Assembly (NCBI GenBank): GCA_036417435.1
Contig: CM070904.1
Location: 133,610,695-133,674,694 of the forward strand
Source: Inia geoffrensis
Lineage: Eukaryota > Chordata > Mammalia > Artiodactyla > Iniidae
DNA length: 64,000 bases
Direction of reading: 5' to 3'
Both the position numbers and the translations under genes were made by a program. Below the pieces are notes generated by a model, which ran no database searches, was not told the DNA's origin, and saw only the letters and a list, made by a program, of their open reading frames with translations. Each line of letters begins with the position of its first letter. Positions within the stretch are counted from its first letter, which is position 1. Below are positions 36,091 through 46,935 of this stretch, one piece after another.

Positions 36091-37005
36091 ATGAACAACA
36101 GTACCTGCGGCTCCAGGGAGCTGCCCGGGCCCCAGGCGGCCAAGTACATCTTCATCTACATGGGCGGGCTCCTGGTGCTGGGTCTGCTGTTCAACGGCCT
36201 GGCACTCTGGGTGCTGTGCTGCCGCCTGCCGCGCTGGGCGGAGACCCGCGTCTACATGGCCAACCTGGCCATGGCTGACCTCTGCCTGCTCTGCGCCCTG
36301 CCCTTCTTTCTGCACTTCCTGAAGAGCAGCACAGACACGCCACTCTGCCAGGTGTCCCAGGGCATCTACCTGGCCAACAGGTACATGAGCATCAGCCTGG
36401 TCATGGCCTTCGCCGTGGACCGCTATGTGGCCGTGCGGCACCCGCTGCGAGCCCGCGGGCTCTGCTCCCCACGCCAGGCCGTGGCCGTGTGCACCGCGCT
36501 CTGGGGGCTGGTACTGGGCTCGCTGGTACTTCGCTGGTTCCTGGATGTGCAGGACGGCGGCTTCTGTTTCTCCAGCCGCGCCAGGTGGAACTCCTACGCC
36601 GTGGCCTTCTCGCTGCTGGGCCTCTACCTGCCGCTGGCCGTGCTGGTCTTCTGCTCTCTGCAGGTGGTGACCGCCCTGGCCCAGAGGCCAGCCGCCGACT
36701 CAGGCCAGGCGGAAGCCACCCGGAAGGCCTCCCGCATGGTCCTGGCGAACTTGGCCGTGTTCGTGGTCTGCTTCCTGCCGTTCCACGTGGTGCTGACCCT
36801 GCACACGGCCATGGGCCTGCACACCTGTGCCATCCGCCTCACCCTCCAGATCACTAGCAGACTCTCGGACGCCAACTGCTGCCTGGACGCCATCTGCTAC
36901 CACTTCGTGACCAAGGAGTTCCAGGAAGCCTCTGCGCTGACCGCCCTCCCCGCCAGAGCCAAGGCCCACAGGAGCCAGGACTCTCTGTGTGTGACCTTGG
37001 CCTAG
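36091..37005 (+). CDS. GPR35: G-protein coupled receptor 35
   Basis: An intact 304-residue class A GPCR of the plasma membrane; human GPR35 (309 aa) responds to kynurenate, lysophosphatidic acid and CXCL17-type ligands (knowledge, partly debated) and couples to Gi/o and G12/13. Sequence marks are N-terminal sequons at N2 and N3, TM1 from about residue 20 with N35, D63 in TM2 (ANLAMADLCLL), Cys86 and Cys159 for the TM3-ECL2 disulfide, D110-R111-Y112 and P230 in TM6. TM7 has DAICY in place of NPxxY, and the tail is SQDSLCVTLA. R97 and R148 match the human ligand-contact arginines by position. The start is the ATG in ggaccATGA just after a splice acceptor at 36080. The third extracellular loop is shorter than in human. 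Confidence 0.96.
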   Translation: MNNSTCGSRELPGPQAAKYIFIYMGGLLVLGLLFNGLALWVLCCRLPRWAETRVYMANLAMADLCLLCALPFFLHFLKSSTDTPLCQVSQGIYLANRYMSISLVMAFAVDRYVAVRHPLRARGLCSPRQAVAVCTALWGLVLGSLVLRWFLDVQDGGFCFSSRARWNSYAVAFSLLGLYLPLAVLVFCSLQVVTALAQRPAADSGQAEATRKASRMVLANLAVFVVCFLPFHVVLTLHTAMGLHTCAIRLTLQITSRLSDANCCLDAICYHFVTKEFQEASALTALPARAKAHRSQDSLCVTLA

Positions 37006-37347
37006 GAGGTGGGCCACAGGCTCCTGGGCGGTGCCGCCGAGGCGGGGACCTGTGAGCAGCGACGAGGAGTTCCAGGATCGGGCTGGGGCACTCTCACGAG
37101 GCCCAGATGGGCAAAACAACCCAGGCACGGAGCGTGGGGAGGAGACACCCCTACCCCTGGGGCCGAAGAGGGGCAGGGAAGACGGCAGGAGGACGAGGCC
37201 TGAGCGAGGCCAACACCAGGGGCCCTGGGTGGGGCTGCACATCTGTTGCACCCGGAGCCTGGTACATCTGGGGTGCCGGGGGTGGGGCCTTCTGGGTGCT
37301 GTGAAGCTCTGATGGCCAGCTTTCTGCTGCTGCCCCACAGGGGCCGG

Positions 37348-37353
37348 AATAAA
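37348..37353 (+). terminator. GPR35: GPR35 polyadenylation signal AATAAA
   Basis: AATAAA lies 343 nt after the GPR35 stop codon, followed within 30 nt by a GT-rich stretch (ctctgtgtgtgcc), the usual downstream element. Confidence 0.85.
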
Positions 37354-37373
37354 GCTCTCCGCCAAGGCTCTGT

Positions 37374-38750
37374 GTGTGCCACCCACACTCACATGGTGGG
37401 AGGTGGGGGGCATGGGGGCATCTTCCCAGGTAACTTTCTAGAGCTTTCCCCTTGGGGGCTCTCCTCGGGCCCTGCCACCTGCTTCCCACGCCTGCCCACA
37501 CTCCACATCCGTCTGGAGTTCTGGCAGGGCTGCTGGCAGTTCCTGGAGGGGCCACGCTGGCCGCCCTGGTGGGCTGGCTCTCATCTGCCTTGCGACTCCC
37601 AGGCCTGGGCCATGCCGAGTGTAGGCAGCTGGTCCTGAGCTCCCAGGCCAAGTGTAAGGAGGGGCGGAGGGGACAGTTGACTTCTGTGTCTGGCAGGTGA
37701 CACGAGCGAGCGTCTGTAAGGGCCAGAAGTGGGAGGAGCCTCATGAGCCATCTTGTGCCTCAGCCTGGGGCGTGAGGAGGCCCTGTAGACAGAGACAGTC
37801 TCTGGAATAGAGAAAAAGTGAGAGATGCGAGAGAATGAGAGACAGACGAGGAGAAGGCAACAGGGAATGGTGGTGGGAAGTGTGGAGGAAAGAAGAGTGG
37901 GGACAGAAAGCAACGGGGGGAGAGTGATAGGGACAGCAGGAGAGAAGGACAGGCCAGAGACGAGAGTGAGGAAGACGTTGAGCAGAGCGAGAAGGGGCAT
38001 CCGAGGAAGGTGAGGAGGGAGCACGAGGGCAGAGCCGGAGAGGAGGGACAGACAGATTAACAGACAGACAGACGACAGGTCAGCCTGGTCTCCCCGAGGC
38101 AGCAGTCCCTCACGCTCTCCTGCGGACCGGGAGCCCCAACGGCTGGCCTGGGAGCCCTCTGGTCCCTCAGAGGGTCCCCGAGAGCGGGTGGGGGTCCTGG
38201 ATTCTTGAGGAAGGGCCAGGGGCCAGCTCTGCCTGCCACAGGAGTCTGGGGACCCCACGCCTAGGGCCGCAGGAGGATGGACCTTACAAGGGGCCACGTG
38301 GCCTGGGCAGACAGGGTAACTGGGCGGAGGTGCGGACCGGCAAAGGTGCTGGGCTGAGCAGAAGCCTTGGGTGGAGAGGCCCAGAAAGGACCCCCCACAG
38401 AGACCCCTGCCTGGAAGGATGCCATGGTCCATGCCCAGGCACAAGGCCAAGGGCTGGGGCCCCTCCTCCCACGGGGCAGGGTAAGGGAGGTGGCGGGTCC
38501 ACAGGCTGGAGGGGCCCTTGGTGGAACCCCCTGAGGTTAGGGGAGGGGCACCCTGACCCAGGTTGTTTAGCAGCCCTGGGGCTGGCACTGGAAGTCGGGG
38601 GGCGGGGAGAGAGGGAGAGAAAGATGGAGGGGCTGGAGGAGGGGGAAGAGAAAGGCGGCGGCATCTCCCTCCCCGGCCCAGGTGAAGCTCAACGCAGCCG
38701 GGGCAGTCCTGGCCCCTGAGCCCGCTGAAGCTCCCACCATCTTCCCCCCG
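37374..38750. other. Intergenic between GPR35 and the MATE-like remnant
   Basis: It contains purine-rich low-complexity sequence (about 37800-38060, mostly g and a). No intact gene was recognised. Earlier exons of the MATE-like remnant might lie here, but none was convincing. Confidence 0.5.
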
Positions 38751-39170
38751 CCCCCTCGCAGGCCACTGGCCTTGGTGCCTGTGGCCGCTGCCCCCGGGAA
38801 CGACTCCAATGGCTGCAGTACGGGCAGGAGTGTCCTGTCCAGGTGGTGACCAGTGTCTCCATCTGCCTCCTCATGGCGCTGGGTCTGCCCTCAGCGGCCC
38901 GGCACACTGTGTGTTCTGCCACTGTCGGCGTGGGTTGACAGAGACCTGCATCACCTGGCCAACCAGGTGGTGGTGACCGCCCGCTGCTGCTGAGCTGGAT
39001 GGATCCTGTCCGCAGGGCCGGGAGGCCGCCCCGTGAGAGGTCCTGCAGTGTCTCCTAGGTCAACACCTACGGGAGCAGGTGCGTCATTTCAGCACAGCCT
39101 GAGGGGAAGCTCCAGGGGACCCTGCTATGTCCAGGTTGTCATGGGTCTCAGGATGCGTCCACTCCACTGG
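38751..39170 (+). pseudogene. Decayed MATE (SLC47)-like transporter fragment
   Basis: Short blocks in one order and near-correct spacing resemble the middle of MATE/SLC47 multidrug-proton exchangers. They are LALVPVAAAPGN (family MVPAGFSVAAS..GN), VSICLLMALGLPSAA (membrane segment), DRDLHHLANQVV (family DRDIINLVAQVV), VNTYG (family VNTIG) and VMGL. The frame is interrupted by stops (the in-frame TGA after SVLSRW) and at least one shift, so it cannot encode a transporter. A gccccctcgcag acceptor precedes it. The comparison is with family sequences as I remember them and was not aligned by computer; it could be chance. Confidence 0.4.
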
Positions 39171-40789
39171 GGCCGGAGAGCCTGGCTTGGAACCAAATGA
39201 CTGGGTCAGCACAAACACCTGCACTAAGAAGCCCAGGAAGGCGACCGTCCTGAGGACTCGTGCTAGAGCCCAGAAGCCCCAAACTGGGGCTGGGGCAGTA
39301 GCGGTGGGTTCCCCTGACAACCTCAGGTGGCCGGCTGCCCCGAAGAAGGATCGGGAGGCCCAGGCCCCCTGTTGCCCTCCCCAGCCCCACAGGGAGATTT
39401 GTTCATGCAGAATGAGGGCGGACAGGCCGCAGGCAGGGCAGTGTCCCAGGCCAGAGCTGCTTTCTTGCCTGGCCACCAGCCTCAACCTGAGGGAGACAGA
39501 CTTCTTGGCACTGAAACAAAGCAGCAGGGCCCTGGACCTGCGGGGTGGCCAGCGTGGCCTGCTGGTAAACCCCCCTCTGCCCATGCAGGTGCCCCACCCA
39601 TGGCCTGGCCCTGGGGTCTTCCGCTGCCAGGAGGTCCAGGCTCACCGGGCTGCCCCGGCCACGCTGACCACCGGCAGCAGTTCACCTGCCCCCTCCCACA
39701 CTTGCTCTGGTGAGGCGGTGGGTACCTCTGGCCCCTGGGCACACGGCTCTGGGCCCAGGCCCAGGGACGCTTCAGATGGCCCGTCAGCAGGCTCCTCAGA
39801 GAGGCCGTTTATGTGGCCAAGGCTGGTGGCGGCATCAGTGCCCTTGGCCACTGCTCCAGTGCCGAGGAGGTCAAGGGCAGCTGTCCTGTCCTTGGCTCAA
39901 GTGCAGAGCTTCTCGGGGTGCCAACAGCACGGCCACAGCCCCTGCCCCCGTCTCCTCTCGGGGCTGCCTGCTGGCCAGAGTGGCAGCTGGCCGGCAGAAG
40001 GAGGTGTGGCCCTGGCCCGGCATCGCCCCCTCTGGAAACTGCAGGACATGCATGAAGTCCGCCCCGCGGGGTCCAATCCTGACCACCGGTGGGTGGGGAG
40101 GGGGTTCCTGAAGGGGGCACCGCCATGTCAGACAACCCTGAGCTGCGAGTGACCCCCAGAGGCCCAGACCCGAGTTGACTTATTCATCAGCAAGTAGAGA
40201 TAAAACCAGCCCCGTGACAGGCGCTGGACCCCAAAACGTGCACCTGGAGCCTCCAGGGCTGCGTTCTGAGGCCTCGCACGTGAGGGAGAGGGAAGGAGAG
40301 GGCTGGGAAGTGGGCCAGATGGGATCGTGGCGCCTTGCAGGGGGATGCGGGTCCACGGGGTGCTCTGAAGGTGGGGCAGGGTTTGTGTCAGAGGAGCCGG
40401 AGGCGCTCTGCGCGCGGGCCTCTCCTCGTGCTGCTCTGGGGCGTCCAAGGGAGGGATGGCCAGGGCCAGGGTGGCAAGGGCAGATGTTGGCCAGGATGAG
40501 GGCTCCGACCGTGATGAGGGGCAACGCGGGACTCAGTGGGACACGCTAGAGGGGTGTGGCTAAGGAGGAAGAAAGGGGGCCCCCAGGAGTCGCGGTGTCC
40601 TGGTTCCAGTGCGGCGGGGTGTGAGGGCCGGAGGAAGCAGGCAGCAGGCAGCGGAGTGACCCTCCGTGACCAGGAGGGCGCTCTCTGGAGAGCAGCGGGG
40701 CGGGGCTGCCCAAGGGTCACGCTAGGTTGTCTCTTCTCAAGGACACCCCGGACCCCACCCCCACCCCTGCAGAACCCCCACCGGTTCTG

Positions 40790-41110
40790 TAGTCTCTGCG
40801 CCTCACACGCTGGGCTGGAGGCCGGAATCGCTGTCCTTGGCGATGCTCAACTTGCTGGTCCCCAGCCTTGCGCCCCGCACGGGGCAGGGACAGGCTGGAC
40901 AGGACAGCCCTGGCGGGCGGGGGCGGAGCTTCGGCGATGGGGGCGGGGCCAGGCCACCGGAGCCGCCCACGTCCCCCCCCCGCTCCAGGTTCCGCCCCTC
41001 GGCGCCAGGCCCGGCCCATGCCCAGGGCCCCGCCCCGCCGCCTCCCCTCCTTTGCTAGGAGGTTCCGCGCCCGGCGGGGCTGGGGCCCTCGGGGGCAGCC
41101 CCTCTTCTGT
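40790..41110. promoter_or_regulatory. Orphan CpG island with GC boxes
   Basis: It contains ggggcggagc, gggggcggggcc and ccccgccccgcc motifs and many CpGs. No first exon of a known gene was recognised beside it. It may be a promoter of an unannotated transcript or a distal KIF1A/GPR35 element. Confidence 0.4.
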
Positions 41111-41429
41111 CCCCAAAGACTGTTCAGGCTCCAGGAAAAGGGCTGGGGGTCGGCTCCCGGCGCTGGTGGGGAGGGGGAGGAGGGCCGGGGCTTAGCCTTC
41201 CCGCTCACCTGCCTCTCACTACGCAGCTGTGTCCAGCTCTGCTTAAGGTTTTAAGTTAATTTACGAAGGGAATGTGAATTCTGCATGCGACCGAGATCAA
41301 CAGGGTGAGGAGAGTGTGCTCAACAGAGACCCAGAGAGGGGCACACAGGCAGCTCGGGTCATGGGTCTGTCCTGCCTGCCACTGTTCCTCGGCCCTAACT
41401 CCTTCCCGTAGGACTGTCCCAGTCTGCCG

Positions 41430-41770
41430 CGGCCGGTGGGGCGCTGCAACGGAACACCGCAGGCTGGGTGGTTTGTAAACGGAGCCCCGACATCAGTGCC
41501 CACTTGGTCCGGGTGCCGGCGTGGCTGGGTTCTGGTGGGGCAGGCTTCTGGTGCCCAGACCGCCGTCTTCTGCTGGGTCCTCACGTGGTGGAAGGGATGC
41601 GGGAGCTCCCCGGCATCTCTTTCATAAGGGCTCTAATCCTGTCCCTGAGGGCTCCACTGTCATGACCTAATCAACTCCCGAAGGTCCCACCCAGTACCAT
41701 CCCACCCGGCGTTAGGATCCCAACATAGGAACTGTGGGGACACACAGACATTGTGACCATAGCAAGGGGC
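41430..41770 (+). repeat. Old interspersed repeat (family not fixed)
   Basis: It has the phrase order of a common mammalian medium-reiterated repeat: a ggctgggtggtttgtaaac start, then gtcctcacgtggtggaa, then ctaatcctgtccctgagggc, then catgacctaatcaactcc, then ggggacacacagacattg. The family name is not certain. Confidence 0.5.
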
Positions 41771-42640
41771 AAATGATTTGACTTAGGTAATCACCTAGAG
41801 CTTGCCTGGCACATAGTATCACAAAGTGCTGGTGTCTATTAGGAACTTCCAAGCCCCCCTAGACGAGAACCACTTTGTTAGTGAGAAGTGCCACCCAAGA
41901 GAAACAAAACTGAGACCTGGGCCCCTGCCCTCTCCCCTCCCTGCATCCCGGCCAGCACACACGCAAGAAGGCCCATCTCCCCTCGCCTTTCCTCCAAATT
42001 TTACACGCCCGCTGCCCTGTCCTCAGCCTGCCACAGCCTCTGGAACCCTCCCGCCTTTGCCCCGTTGGCCTCAGCTGGGAGCCCAGTGTGCCAGGGCCGG
42101 CAGGCTCCGATCTGCCCTTAGGATAGCCTGAGGTTCCGCAGTCCAGAGCGTGGTCCCCCAGCCTGGCTGCCTGAGTGCAGATTCGGGTGGCTTCCTTACC
42201 AGCCTCAGTGTTATCGCCTGTATCCTGGGATGCTTGGATCCAGGGTCACCTCTAACATTTGTAGGGCCAAGGACATGAGTACAGGTGAGACCCAGGCACG
42301 TCCAAGTATTGAACTTACATCCGAACCCTTGGCGTCTGGCCTTAGTTGCCAGCCCAGGTCCCCAGAGGTCTGGAGACCACAGGGGGCCCAGGGCTGAGGA
42401 GCTGCCCCATCCCTGGCAGGGCTCCCCGGGAACCTGAGCCCTATCCCCAACTTCAGGATCTGGCCAGGACTCCTGGGAGTGATTCCCTGGCTGGGAATGA
42501 TGGGGGTCAGGGTGGCCTCCCTCAGGCACCCCTTTTCAGACCTGGGATCCCGAGGACTCCCCCAAACCACGCCCTGAGCAGAGGACGGAAGGGCGCGTCC
42601 CGCCTGCACTGTCCCTCTGAGCAACTCTGAGAAGCGGTTT

Positions 42641-44079
42641 TCAATGTTCCTCCCATCTCATCCCCTGGACTTGCTGCAAGGCCCCTGTGGGTCCAGGCAC
42701 CGCAGGCCTTGGTCCCTCTATTTGTACGTAATAGTGCCACGAATGGTCACTATCTTCCTGTCAAGATGCCGAGGCAGCTGTGCATCAGACTCGGGGAAGG
42801 TTGTGGGCCTGGAGAACCCCAGGCAAAGCTTGGGTTTCGGGTGTTGGCTTTGAGGCCTGGAAATGGGGAAGGTGTTAGAGAGTCCGGACAAATGGCCACC
42901 CATGATATCTAGCGGCGATACCTTTGATAAAACGGTCACCTGCATCAAGGCCAGAGCCAAAGATCACCAGGCAGGCTCCGTCAGCAACCAGCATCTGTGT
43001 TATTACTCACTGCAGCGGGGGACTATTCAGATTCACATTTATAGCAGGTACGTTTATAAAACTCTAGCCTAAGAATTATAATTCTATCAGGTCCCCATTT
43101 GAGATGTTGTTTGATCACTTAGACGAACGATAGCATTGAAACTGAAAGAGAAAAACATCAGAATTATTATAGACAGGACAAAATTCTTGCTGTGGCTCTG
43201 GATTATTTTATGACCCTGTTTGCGACAACAAGATACTGTAATTACACTTCCCACAAATGGAATAACTTGGAAGCCCTCACCTTCTAAGGGAAGGTAAAAA
43301 TGATTTTAGTGGGCAAAAGCATCTCTCTTGGTTCTAGATCTTCAGAAGCTGGTGGGAAGGTGGGGGCAACTCGGAGGTGACTCATTTCTGGGACCCCTTG
43401 ACCTAGAACCCATGCCCTGTGTTTCCAAAACCTGTGGGTGAAGTCCCAATAGACGCGAACGTTAGATCTTAGGAGGAAAAAGGAACGCAAGAGTTGATGA
43501 GATTGAAGTGAAGCTTTGGAGGAAGATCGGAATGCTTGAACAGACTGCAGGGGAGGTGTTTGCATCTGCTGTAGCATTCTGGGGATATTCTGGGGATATT
43601 CTGGGGATAATCTGACTGGGGACGGCGTCCCCTACCTAATCCTGTAAAACAGGAGGCGTGTAAACCCACCCTTCAGCCAACATTGATTGGGAGTTCTAAA
43701 TGGGGGTCAGTGAGCTTGTCCAGCCCACAGAGGTTATTAATATGAAATAGTATAGGGCGCCTGATGGTCGAAAGGGGATTTTACCATCTTCATCATGTCC
43801 GGTAGAAGGCGGAGCGCACTAAGGACAGATTGAACCTATAAGGCAAAAGGACTATTGCCCCATGTGGAGCACAGACTGGGCGTTAGGGTAAAAGTCAGTG
43901 AGCGCCACCCAGCGGGGACCACTGGGACGCTGGACCGGAACATTTCTGTCTGAGATGATTGGTCAGCTATTGGGCTTTGATTGAGATCACTCCTCTTACC
44001 CAGGGACATAAAGTAATTCTGAAGCATCCTAAGTGATGCCAAAGAAACCGCCAGTGGGGAGGTCAGTGACCGGAAGAGC
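42641..44079. other. Unassigned A/T-richer intergenic stretch
   Basis: Base composition shifts to lower GC near 42880. A 13-mer, gatattctgggga, occurs three times in tandem near 43574-43610. No gene or clear repeat family was recognised; part may belong to the retroviral remnant that follows. Confidence 0.4.
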
Positions 44080-45050
44080 TCCCCAATAAGATGGAAGTTT
44101 TATTTACTTATTTATACAGGTGCATGCTCCCAGAGGAATATCCATGATCAGGGAGACTGTGTCCCCCTTGCACTGACTTTGGAACCCCTGAGGAGCCACC
44201 AGACGCCACTGCTGCATGGGCGGTGCCCTATAAGCAGCTCTCAACGGACCAAGAGAGGGCTGCCTGGTTTATGGACGGCAGTTCCAGGGGAATGGGCAGC
44301 ATCCTGCTTGGATGGTCACCATCTGATCAAAGAAGGTGAAAACGAATCAGCTCAGCGGGCTGAATTGCATGCTGTTTGCCTCTGCCTTTGAGTTTTTACT
44401 GACTCGTGGGTGGTGGCCAATGGCCTGGCCATACGATCAGGTAGATGGTCAACAGAAAACTGATCTGTTAAGGAGATGGTCCCATGCAAATCACTATGGA
44501 AATTTAAGGGGTGCATTAAACTAGGACATTTCGATACCCATCAGAAGAACCCCCTTCCAGGATCAGAGGTGATTGGAATTGGCAAATGGCTATCCCAGTG
44601 CTTTTGCCTAAGGTGGCCACAGAGGCCCACGAAATGAGTGGACATGTGGGCACTGCAGCCATGCAGAGATGGGCTGAATCTCTACAGGGTCCTCCTGCGC
44701 CCGCTGAGGCACAGAGTGCCAACAAGGGCTGTGTGTCCATCAACGAGAGAGACTGAGACTGCAGACGGCTGGGGGTAGATTCCCAGGTGGCAGTGGCTCC
44801 CACAGGGCTGACAAGTCATACTGATGCCCCATGGCCCCAGGTGGCCACAAATGGGTCCCACTAGGAGCAGATGCTGACCCTGCCCTGGGCTTTGCGGGCC
44901 CAGTGGTAGATGCAAGCGCTCAGAGTGCCAGCAGATAACTGGAACAGCAGGGTTTGCACCAGTTTGTATGGTCAAGTTCCATTTCTTCAGGCCAGAGAAG
45001 ACACTTTCATCTTCAGAGTAATGGTCTGACAGAGAATTGGAACAGGTGAT
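44080..45050 (+). mobile_element. Endogenous retrovirus pol remnant (RNase H to integrase start)
   Basis: Fragments in plus-strand order are an RNase H start WFMDGSS (about 44257), AQRAELHAV (about 44349), DSWVVANGLAI (about 44400), and an integrase zinc-binding-like EAHEMSGHVG (about 44625). These motifs lie in different frames with stops between them, so the copy is inert. No LTR or env was recognised; the class is undetermined. Confidence 0.6.
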
Positions 45051-45249
45051 TGAAACACTGGCTGCCTAAGCGGTGGGGAGATGTGGCACAAAGGGCCGGT
45101 GTGTGCTCACCCTCAACACAAGGGGCCACGGGCAGCTCCTCCCAGAGAGCTTCCTGTGTTTTTCTGGGGGGTCCAGGGAAAGGGGGTGAGGGAGAAGCTC
45201 GTCCAACTATACGAGTCTAGAAAGACTTGTAGAAACGGGGAAGGATTCT

Positions 45250-46330
45250 AGTGTGACTGTGCGGTTTGGTGCACATACGTTCACGATTGCCGTGTCTTAG
45301 TGCACTTAACCCCTCTTATCAATATGCAATGTCTCTCCCTGTCCCTGGTAATCTCTTTGCTCCGCAGTCTATATCTGATGTGAACATAGCCACTCTGACT
45401 TTAGTTCATGTTTGCACGGCGTATCTTTCTCCATCCTTTTACTTTCAGCCTCCTTGTCTGATGAGGGTTGAAGTCAGTTTGTGAAAGGCGACGTGGATTA
45501 GTGTTTTCAGGTCCGTTCTGCCAGGCTCTTTCAACTGGCGTATTTGATCCATTTACATTTCATGTGGATATTGACATGATAGGGCTTTGTTCTGCCATTT
45601 TTTTACTTACTGTTCGTTCCTTCTGTTTGTCTTTCTTCTGTAGAATTTAGTTTTAGAACAGTTTTAGATTCGTAGACAAGTTGAGAAGATCGTACAAATG
45701 GTTCCCATGTGCCCTGTACTCACTTCCCCATTATTAGCGTCTTACATTTGTGTGGTGCATTTGGTACAATCAACGAACCAATATCGATTGTTGTCATTGA
45801 CTCCTCTCCATAGTTCATTCCTATAGTGTGGTTTTACCTAATGTACTTTTCGTGTCCCAGCATCCCATCCAGGATGTCACGTTACATCTAACTGTCCTAA
45901 CTCCTGGGGGTCTCCTTGGCTGTGACAGTTTCTTAGACTTTCCTTGCTTTTGATGACCTGGGCACATATTTTGTAGGATGTCCCTCTATTAGAATTTATC
46001 TGGCCTTTTTTCGCTATGAGACTGGGATCGTGGGCTTGGGGAGGAAGACACAGAGGTAAAGTGCTAGTTTCTCCTCGTCATATCAGTGTACGTACTATCA
46101 GCATGATAGATCACCGTCGATGTTGACCGTGGTCACCTGCCTCAGGTAGTGCATGTCAGGTGTCTCCACTGAAAAGCTGCCCTTTCCCCCCTCTTTCCAT
46201 CATGTCATCTTTGGAAGGAAGGCGCTAAGGGTGGTCCACACCTATGGGGAGCGTGGGATAGGCTCCCCTCCTTGAGAGCAGAGTACCTGTGTCAAGTGTG
46301 TGGAATGTTCTTGCACACAGGAGTTTCTTC
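45250..46330 (-). mobile_element. Old LINE-1 fragments
   Basis: The first part (about 45330-45600) is reverse-complement L1 ORF2 endonuclease-region sequence (a gatccatttacatttcatgtgg block). The second (about 45650-46000) resembles an old L1 3' UTR (acagttttagattcgtagac and ttggtacaatcaacgaacc). It is diverged with uncertain ends. Confidence 0.5.
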
Positions 46331-46417
46331 TGCCCCATTAAGTTACTTATGCGATAATTTATTTTTATCAGCGTGGATTCGTGGATATTTATTTTATACT
46401 GTGGGTTATTGACTCAG

Positions 46418-46637
46418 TTTTTTGTTTTTGGTTTTTGGGTTTTTTGTGGTACGCGGGCCTCTCGCTGTTGTGGCCTCTCCCGTTGCGGAGCACAGGCTCC
46501 GGACGCGCAGGCTCAGCGGCCATGGCTCACGGGCCCAGCCGCCCCGCGGCACGTGGGATCTTCCCGGACCGGGGCACGAACCCGCGTCCCCTGCATCGGC
46601 GGGCGGACTCTCAACCACTGCGCCACCAGGGAAGCCC
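46418..46637 (-). mobile_element. CHR-type tRNA-derived SINE, well preserved
   Basis: Same family as 17672-17893 but with more intact CpGs (for example gcggacgcgcagg and ccgcggcacg), suggesting a younger or hypomethylated copy. The minus-strand head is gggcttccctggtggcgcag, with an intact B box and an A-rich tail. No clear target repeat was seen. Confidence 0.88.
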
Positions 46638-46644
46638 TTCGTTG

Positions 46645-46935
46645 TTGTTTTTTAAATTTTTATTTTATATTGAGTATAGTTGATTTACAATGTTGTCTTA
46701 GTTTCAGGTGTACAGCAAAGTGATTCAGTTATATATATATACACGTATCTATTCTTTTTCAGATACTTTTCCCATTTAGGCTATTACAGAATATTGAGTA
46801 GAGTTCCCTGTGCTATACGGCAGGTCCTTTTGGATTATCTGTTTTACATATAGGAGCGTGTATCTGTTAATCCCAAACTCCTCATTTATCGCTCCCCCAC
46901 CTTTCCGCTTTGGTGACCATATGTCTGTGAGTAGA
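46645..46935 (-). mobile_element. LINE-1 3'-end fragment of cetartiodactyl type
   Basis: The reverse complement of the L1 3' UTR common in artiodactyls: ttgatttacaatgttgtctt, gtgtacagcaaagtgattcag and gagttccctgtgctatac blocks in order, beginning with an A/T tail at the left. Confidence 0.7.

Larger units (their letters stand above)
39171..42640. other. Intergenic, no intact gene; CpG-rich island inside
   Basis: It contains a dense CpG stretch with GC boxes (40790-41110) and an old interspersed repeat at about 41430-41770. AQP12, expected near here by human order, was not recognised. A frame of 341 codons at 39127-40152 has no family similarity. Confidence 0.5.

Noticed and set aside
39148..39390. 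Minus-strand frame with TVAFLGFLVQV resembling a MATE membrane segment
   Set aside because: Opposite strand to the better supported plus-strand MATE-like blocks and with wrong spacing; probably chance.
39127..40152. Plus-strand open frame of 341 codons
   Set aside because: Composition-driven; no domain recognised and no conserved motif. Antisense frames are also open.
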